DNA of 10,398 nt from Lachnospiraceae bacterium (lineage in GTDB: Bacteria; Bacillota_A; Clostridia; Lachnospirales; Lachnospiraceae). Location of the stretch: contig JAFZQP010000173.1 in assembly GCA_017620345.1 (NCBI GenBank), positions 1 to 10,398 of the forward strand. The letters run 5' to 3'. Under the pieces are notes generated by a model. That model was not told the DNA's origin, did no database searches, and worked only from the letters and a program-made list of their open reading frames with translations. The position numbers and the translations under genes were made by a program. Below are positions 5,502 through 10,398 of this stretch, piece after piece. Position 1 is the first letter of the stretch. The number at the start of each line of letters is the position of its first letter.

Positions 5502-7351
5502 CAACCGTTTTCTCTTATGATCTTGTCCTCCGGCAGGAGTTTCAATATACATTCTTCAAGATCCCCGCTCTTAACCGGTTTGCTGAGGTACGACACAAAT
5601 CCTTCCTCAAGATACATCTCCTGTGCCCCGACAAGCGCATTAGCAGTAAGTGCGACAACAGGTGTTTCAGTATTCAGTCCGGTCGCCTGCTCTCTTATCT
5701 TATGAAGCGCCTCTATACCATCCATGACAGGCATCATGTGATCCATCAGTATCAGATCGTATCTCTTCATGAGCGTATACTTAAGGCACTCCTCACCGCT
5801 TGCTGCAAGATCTATCTGCATTTCGGTATTCTTAAGGAGCAGCCTTACCACGTTCAGGTTCATCTTAACATCATCGACAACGAGGATCCTCGCGCGCGGA
5901 GCAGTGAATTTTTCTCTCTTATCAGTTTCTTTGGAAGCTTTGTCATTACCTGCCGCTCCTTCACTCCTGCGATTGAGTCTCTCGGCAAAATTACCGACCG
6001 TTCCCTTATGGGCAATCTTCTGCGGTATCTCAACGGTAAATGTGGATCCTTCATACAGAACGGATTCTACCCTGATCTGCCCTCCCATCATATCGGTGAA
6101 CTTCTTGGTGATAGTAAGTCCCAGACCTGTTCCCTCGATATTCCTGTTAGCCTTCTCATCTATCCTCTTAAACGAATCAAACAGATACTTCTGATTTTCT
6201 TCGGAAATACCGATACCCGAATCCTTAACGGATACGATCAGACGGATATGTTCATCATCTATCACCTCATGATCGAATCTTACCTTGACCTGTCCGTCCT
6301 TCGTATATTTAACGGCGTTCGTCAGCAGGTTCATAATTATCTGCCGTATCCTTACCTCGTCACCATACAGGACTGCCGGGATCTCCGGATCATTTTCAAC
6401 AATGAATTCCAATTCCTTCCTCTTGGCCCTCATGAAGATCATGTTATAGCAGTCGTTCATCATCGAGAACAGCTCGTATTCGACCGGATGAAGCTCCATC
6501 TTGCCCGACTCTATCTTGGAAAAATCAAGTATGTCATTTACGAGTGCCAGAAGCTGATGCCCCGCGCTGTCTATATCATTGGCATATTCAAGTATCTGCT
6601 TGTCCTGACACTCCCTGATTATCATCTCGTCCATGCCGAGAACGGCATTGATCGGAGTCCTGATCTCATGGGACATGTTGGCAAGGAATGTCGTCTTGGC
6701 CTCACTGGCGCTTGCAAGCCTGATGTTTACCTCTTCAAGATCCTCGTTGAGCTTCCGAAGTTCCTCGTCGCTTTCCCTAAGCTCTTTTGCCTGTTTTTCA
6801 TATGAATATGTCTGGAACTTGAATATCATACCGAAAATAACGGTCACGAATATGAATGCCATACCCATATCCAATATCTCATCATTTCTCGTATCAAGAA
6901 AAGAGACGTATTGAGGATAATGCTCCTCTATCCGGAGACACCCGTTAAACATCACATAATTGATGATCGATATGACAATTGCCCATTTCATATCAATAAG
7001 AAGCCATGTAAATATTGAGCCAAACAACATCCAAATGACCATACCTGTCCTGTATCCGCCACACGCAAAATACATCACCGGGAATACAAGCAGATTAGCT
7101 ATGGTAGTGATCAGCAGAGGCGGGATCTTTGATTCCGGGAATTTATTGACCAGATACAGGATAAATCCTATGATCAATGCCATTATTACCTGAATGGTAA
7201 ATCCAAGCAGACTCGTACCAACGGCAGCCGTCACGATAAGGCCGGGGATCTGCACCAAAAGAGCGCTTCCCAATATGACATTGACAAGCTTGTGCCTGAT
7301 AGTTAATTCTTCTCTGAAAAAATATTTAGCGATACGTTTCAGATGTTCCAT
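5501..7351 (-). CDS. Hybrid sensor histidine kinase with C-terminal receiver
   Basis: A 616-residue hybrid kinase. About six transmembrane helices fill residues 21-178 with only short loops, so there is no large extracellular sensor domain. A charged coiled coil (181-222) leads into HisKA with the H-box NMSHEIRTPINAVLG (phospho-acceptor H228). The ATPase domain follows: N-box NLLTNAVKYT (341-350), G1 KDSGIGIS (376-383), F-box about 391-394 and G2 GTGLGLT (407-413). A linker rich in charged residues (445-485) leads to a receiver: acidic pair D493/D494, phospho-acceptor D537 in LILMDHMMPVMDG, T569 and K591. All key residues are present, so kinase and receiver should be active. No Hpt or DNA-binding domain is attached. 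The ATG lies 12 nt after the sortase stop with no clear ribosome binding site, suggesting coupling to the sortase. It ends in a TGATG overlap with the protease gene. The ligand is unknown; a membrane or envelope signal is likely from the topology. Confidence 0.93.
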   Translation of the reverse strand: MEHLKRIAKYFFREELTIRHKLVNVILGSALLVQIPGLIVTAAVGTSLLGFTIQVIMALIIGFILYLVNKFPESKIPPLLITTIANLLVFPVMYFACGGYRTGMVIWMLFGSIFTWLLIDMKWAIVISIINYVMFNGCLRIEEHYPQYVSFLDTRNDEILDMGMAFIFVTVIFGMIFKFQTYSYEKQAKELRESDEELRKLNEDLEEVNIRLASASEAKTTFLANMSHEIRTPINAVLGMDEMIIRECQDKQILEYANDIDSAGHQLLALVNDILDFSKIESGKMELHPVEYELFSMMNDCYNMIFMRAKRKELEFIVENDPEIPAVLYGDEVRIRQIIMNLLTNAVKYTKDGQVKVRFDHEVIDDEHIRLIVSVKDSGIGISEENQKYLFDSFKRIDEKANRNIEGTGLGLTITKKFTDMMGGQIRVESVLYEGSTFTVEIPQKIAHKGTVGNFAERLNRRSEGAAGNDKASKETDKREKFTAPRARILVVDDVKMNLNVVRLLLKNTEMQIDLAASGEECLKYTLMKRYDLILMDHMMPVMDGIEALHKIREQATGLNTETPVVALTANALVGAQEMYLEEGFVSYLSKPVKSGDLEECILKLLPEDKIIRENG

Positions 7352-7363
7352 ATATGAATTGTA

Positions 7364-8260
7364 CTACTTAATACGCTTTCCGACAACAACGAGTCTTCCG
7401 TTGTCAACATGATATGCACATACAGACAGTGTAATGAACTCATCCCCAAAGGATGCGGTCACCCCGGTGTCATACATTGATTTTTCTTTGATATTCCTGT
7501 AAAAATCATTGAACTGATCTTCATCTTCCGCATTAAAGAACTGATAATACTTGAAAACATCAGTCTCTGACTTCTTGTATACCTGGCTGAGGAAAACAGC
7601 ACAGATCTCGTATTCACGCTCCTCGTAAAGACTTGAGAACTTGATGATCGAATGATCCTTCTCAAACGACTGCTGTCTGTATTTATCAAGGCTTCCGAAC
7701 ATCGTTCCGTTCTTCATGTTATGTCCGTGAAGGATGATGTTGGTAGCAGGAGCAACCCCGTCCTGATATTCTGCAGCCTTTGTCCCTGTTCCTATCTCGG
7801 AATCCGTATCCGCTATGATACAGCCGTATGCACTGTATTTTCCGTCAAAATCACGATTCAGGTAATACTGCTCATCCTCGGGCGTCTGCATGACGGGATA
7901 GTCGATGACGGTACCGTCGATCTTGAGCCAACCTGCGCAGTCTTTGTTGAGGTTATGGACTTCTTCCATGTTCGTGAGCATCTTTGCAGGCTCATGCTGA
8001 ACGATCTCTTCAGGTTCTTCCTCAATGGTATCATTTTCAACGACAGGAGAGACGTTCTGAAGCGCTTCTGTGATGTTTTCCTTCTGCGCCGTATAGCGGC
8101 TTCCCATATATCCGAGCCTGTACTGTAGCATTGCCGTAAGGAATATGAGCATCACAAGAAATGCAACGGAAACAGGTGGAGCCCACTCCGTAAGCTCCAC
8201 CCTGTAGTGTTCTAAGAATTGTCTTCGACCCCTTATCGAATCAATACTTTCTTTCCCCAT
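7364..8260 (-). CDS. srtB: Class B sortase
   Basis: A 298-residue membrane-anchored transpeptidase that cuts a C-terminal sorting signal between Thr and Gly and links the protein to the cell wall or another acceptor. One membrane segment (about 29-46) gives N-in topology. An acidic linker (74-90) leads to the class B catalytic domain: LNKDCAGWLKIDGTVIDYPV (104-123), YYLNRDFDGKYSAYG (132-146), catalytic His180 in ILHGHNMKNGTMFGSL, catalytic Cys281 in LSVCAYH, and Arg289 in NGRLVVVGK. The triad is complete. These blocks are the usual class B signatures and exclude class A, C or D. The ATG at 8260-8258 follows the surface-protein stop by 14 nt, with a G-rich but imperfect ribosome binding site. 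Its neighbour carries a VPKTG sorting motif, close to the (S/P)PxTG motifs used by clostridial SrtB, so that protein is the obvious substrate. The gene symbol is a class name; haem uptake is not implied. Confidence 0.93.
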   Translation of the reverse strand: MGKESIDSIRGRRQFLEHYRVELTEWAPPVSVAFLVMLIFLTAMLQYRLGYMGSRYTAQKENITEALQNVSPVVENDTIEEEPEEIVQHEPAKMLTNMEEVHNLNKDCAGWLKIDGTVIDYPVMQTPEDEQYYLNRDFDGKYSAYGCIIADTDSEIGTGTKAAEYQDGVAPATNIILHGHNMKNGTMFGSLDKYRQQSFEKDHSIIKFSSLYEEREYEICAVFLSQVYKKSETDVFKYYQFFNAEDEDQFNDFYRNIKEKSMYDTGVTASFGDEFITLSVCAYHVDNGRLVVVGKRIK

Positions 8261-8274
8261 AGTCCCCGTCTATA

Positions 8275-10398
8275 TCATAGATTTCTCAGATCTTTGAGCA
8301 TGTTGATCTTATCTTCTTTTTCCTTCCTGGCGGCTTCCACACGCTCTTCATGTTCAGCTGCCGCAAACTCTTCATCAGCCTCAGCAATGGCTCTTACAAG
8401 GCCGAATCTCTTGTAGATCATGAATCCTGCACCAAGTATCGCGATGAACAGAACCGTCCACAGAACCCATATATCAGTCTTGGACTCACCGGTCTTGGGT
8501 ACATCATCGTACTCACTGCCGGAACCGCCCTCGCCTGCAGCACCACCTGATTTGCTGCTGCTTGAGGAGGAACTTGACGAAGAACTTCCGGTATTGTATG
8601 ACAGGCTGTACTCTGCATAGACCTTGTCATCTCTCTTATCACCATCGTATGCATATGCTCTTATCTTAACAGAATCAGAACTCTTACCAAGCGCATCAGC
8701 CATCTCTCTTGCGGTAATGGTTGTGGTGAACGATCTTATCTTTGAATCATTGCTACTGCTACTGCTGTAACTACTGGTCTTCTTCAGAGATTTTTCCTCT
8801 CCCGAAGACGATATTACAGTAAACTCAACTGTTCCGAGGCTTGATACCATCCAGTCATCATGATAATCACCTGCAGGCATTTTAGCAGTAAACTTATAGG
8901 ATGCATTTGAATAAGAGCTCGAACTTGAACTTGTGCTGCTTGAGTCAAGGGATATAGACGGTTTAGGATAAACTGTTACATCAGCTGTACTCAAAAATAC
9001 ACTGATACCGTCCTCCCTTGTTCCCGAGGTCTTACCGGTTATCTCTACTTTTCCGAGCGTACCACTCGATACACTGATCAGATTCTTTGCCTTGCTGTCG
9101 AGTGTTACCGTAACCGGAAGCGAACTCATAGAGGAGTCGTATCCGTCTACGAACTTCGATAGTTTTATTTTCATCCCGTTTATAACATAAACATCATCAA
9201 TATCAAGATCTTCTGCCTCTACAACTTGAACAGTAACTTTCGCTGTACTTCCAACCCATTTAGGCTCATCGCTATCACTACTTTCATACATATCAACGTC
9301 AAAATGGGGGGTTACGATTAATTTCCCAGTTCCTTGACTGATTCCGGATACTATGAAACTTGTAGAAGTCTTCTCTGATGCTTCAAAGTGTTCACTACCG
9401 CCATCATCCAATTCATATCCATCTAATTTTGCTCCACCACTTACCGTTGGCGTAACTATCACGTCGTAACCCTCAAATGTAGTTATCGGATCATCTATTG
9501 TTAAAACAATCTTCTTGGGGTCTACAATCTGTATCTTGTACTTTTTTTCCGCGCCTCCTTCACGAATTATTGAAAGAATTTTGGAACCAGCTCCTACTGA
9601 AGAGGGGGCTTTAAACCTAAATACATCACCTTCCATAACATAACCGCTGTTCCGATAGAGCGGTGTGTTTCCAAGTTTTACGCTCTTTATTTGATCTTCG
9701 GTACAACCGAACAACTCATATTCAAATTCTCTGGACCAACAATTCAGTCCTATCTTATGACCATCATAAAGATCGTTGATCTCAATAAAGTCATCATCTA
9801 CGCCAAATATAACTTGGGCCACCTGATTATCTTTTCCTGAAGCCCTTACAGTTACCGTACATTCTGTATCACTTGGAAATGCAATATCCTCTACACCTTT
9901 TTCATCTATTATAGTGTAACCGTCCTCTGCAAGCCCACTGTAATCAATTGAAATACTGCTTTGATCATCTTTTAAAAGTAATACTGTAGGTGGATTCGGA
10001 TCAAATTCAACTTTATCCGGATTTGTTACCTTCCTTCCATTGCATATTGCCTCAACGCTAACTTTATATTTCTTTGCAGTCCAACTACCATTGCCAGCAC
10101 CATTAGTACAACTGACTTTAAACGTAAGACTGTTTGTCCCAAATTCATCCAATGCTTCGTATATTGACTCTTTTGTGATCAATGGTATGCTAACGGTAAA
10201 TGATCGGTTCTTGGAATCCCACCATTCAACATCTTCACCTTCAATAGTATATATTCCGCCATTGGTTTCTGCCGTGAACTGATACTCATCTACAGTTTCA
10301 CCATTGGCCGTAAGTGTAACTGTATATTCTTTGCTGTCATCTGTGCTTGAAAAACTGCCTGTTATCTCTGCATTGACTTTAGCATTTTCAGCCGAGTA
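8275..10398 (-). CDS. Large sortase-anchored, Ser-rich surface protein (5' end beyond window)
   Basis: The reading frame is open from its TGA (8277-8275) to the end of the window, giving 707 residues and no stop. The TTG near 10182 is therefore not the start; signal peptide and true start lie outside. Numbering is from the first visible residue. Residues 1-540 are beta-rich with repeated VTV/ITG-type strands resembling tandem bacterial Ig-like (Big-type) domains, for example LISVSSGTLGKVEITGKTSG. I cannot draw exact domain borders. Serine-rich linkers increase towards the C-terminus and end in 11 consecutive serines (605-615) and a Gly-rich stretch. The sorting signal follows: VPKTG (633-637), a hydrophobic helix (643-662) and KR. 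Unusually, a further charged tail of about 43 residues, rich in Ala, Glu and Lys, runs to residue 707. The sortase gene starts 14 nt downstream. The role may be adhesion, polymer binding or a structural stalk; none is proven. Confidence 0.88.
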   Translation of the reverse strand, partial: YSAENAKVNAEITGSFSSTDDSKEYTVTLTANGETVDEYQFTAETNGGIYTIEGEDVEWWDSKNRSFTVSIPLITKESIYEALDEFGTNSLTFKVSCTNGAGNGSWTAKKYKVSVEAICNGRKVTNPDKVEFDPNPPTVLLLKDDQSSISIDYSGLAEDGYTIIDEKGVEDIAFPSDTECTVTVRASGKDNQVAQVIFGVDDDFIEINDLYDGHKIGLNCWSREFEYELFGCTEDQIKSVKLGNTPLYRNSGYVMEGDVFRFKAPSSVGAGSKILSIIREGGAEKKYKIQIVDPKKIVLTIDDPITTFEGYDVIVTPTVSGGAKLDGYELDDGGSEHFEASEKTSTSFIVSGISQGTGKLIVTPHFDVDMYESSDSDEPKWVGSTAKVTVQVVEAEDLDIDDVYVINGMKIKLSKFVDGYDSSMSSLPVTVTLDSKAKNLISVSSGTLGKVEITGKTSGTREDGISVFLSTADVTVYPKPSISLDSSSTSSSSSSYSNASYKFTAKMPAGDYHDDWMVSSLGTVEFTVISSSGEEKSLKKTSSYSSSSSNDSKIRSFTTTITAREMADALGKSSDSVKIRAYAYDGDKRDDKVYAEYSLSYNTGSSSSSSSSSSSKSGGAAGEGGSGSEYDDVPKTGESKTDIWVLWTVLFIAILGAGFMIYKRFGLVRAIAEADEEFAAAEHEERVEAARKEKEDKINMLKDLRNL
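8413..8502 (-). other. Cell-wall sorting signal: VPKTG plus transmembrane helix
   Basis: VPKTG is encoded at 8502-8488, followed by ESKTD and a 20-residue hydrophobic helix at 8472-8413 that ends before Lys-Arg. The spacing between motif and membrane helix is standard for a sortase substrate. The expected cut lies between Thr and Gly. Confidence 0.88.
8554..8586 (-). repeat. Run of 11 serine codons before the sorting signal
   Basis: Eleven consecutive Ser codons (AGT TCT TCG TCA AGT TCC TCC TCA AGC AGC AGC) use all six serine codons, followed by Lys-Ser-Gly-Gly. It probably forms a flexible wall-spanning or glycosylated spacer. The mixed codons argue against very recent slippage and for selection on the amino acids. 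Confidence 0.85.

Noticed and set aside
5702..6805. Long (367-codon) plus-strand frame antisense to the kinase gene
   Set aside because: It lies wholly opposite the conserved HisKA, ATPase and receiver coding regions. Long antisense frames of this kind arise from the codon use of the real gene. No ribosome binding site or recognisable domain.
10180..10182. TTG as the start of the surface protein
   Set aside because: The frame stays open for 72 more codons to the window edge with matching composition, and no signal peptide follows this TTG. The true start is outside the window.
1..10398. tRNA, rRNA, CRISPR array, insertion sequence or prophage features
   Set aside because: I looked on both strands and saw no transposase or integrase motifs, no regular spaced repeats and no tRNA-like cloverleaf. 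The gene order looks like ordinary chromosome plus one surface-protein cluster.

Overview
The window looks like a chromosomal segment of a Gram-positive, low-to-mid GC anaerobe of the Clostridia, most likely Lachnospiraceae (Butyrivibrio-like). This rests on the S10 N-terminus, the style of the hybrid histidine kinase, a class B sortase with a (V)PxTG surface protein, and strong AGGAGG-type ribosome binding sites. The genus is inference: no rRNA or other marker gene is complete here.

Layout. (1) Positions 1-98, minus strand: the first 32 codons of rpsJ (ribosomal protein S10), usually the first gene of the large S10 ribosomal operon, reading out of the window. (2) Positions 99-657: a noncoding divergent control region. 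It holds a good sigma-A-like promoter for rpsJ (432-460), a leader of about 325 nt with two strong hairpins (230-308), and a promoter for the rightward operon (590-618). I see nothing definable in 461-589. (3) Positions 674-4906, plus strand: five tightly packed genes, DUF4190 membrane protein, DUF2752 membrane protein, an RlmI-like SAM methyltransferase, the sodium/proline symporter PutP, and a RimK-like ATP-grasp ligase. (4) Positions 4881-10398, minus strand: a convergent operon. In its direction of transcription it encodes a large serine-rich sortase-anchored surface protein (5' end outside the window), a class B sortase, a six-TM hybrid histidine kinase/receiver, and a CPBP-family intramembrane protease. 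The gaps are 14 nt, 12 nt and a TGATG stop/start overlap.

How the genes fit together. The plus-strand genes look like a housekeeping transcription unit: RNA modification, proline uptake and an amino-acid-type ligation. The minus-strand cluster is the most interesting part. The sortase probably anchors the surface protein encoded just upstream. The unusual feature is the 45-residue charged, probably helical cytoplasmic tail of that substrate, where most sortase substrates have only a few basic residues. Together with a membrane-embedded sensor kinase and an intramembrane protease, this suggests that anchoring and signalling may be linked. That link is a hypothesis. The co-orientation, spacing and motifs are visible directly. 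I found no tRNA, rRNA, CRISPR array, insertion sequence or convincing intrinsic terminator.
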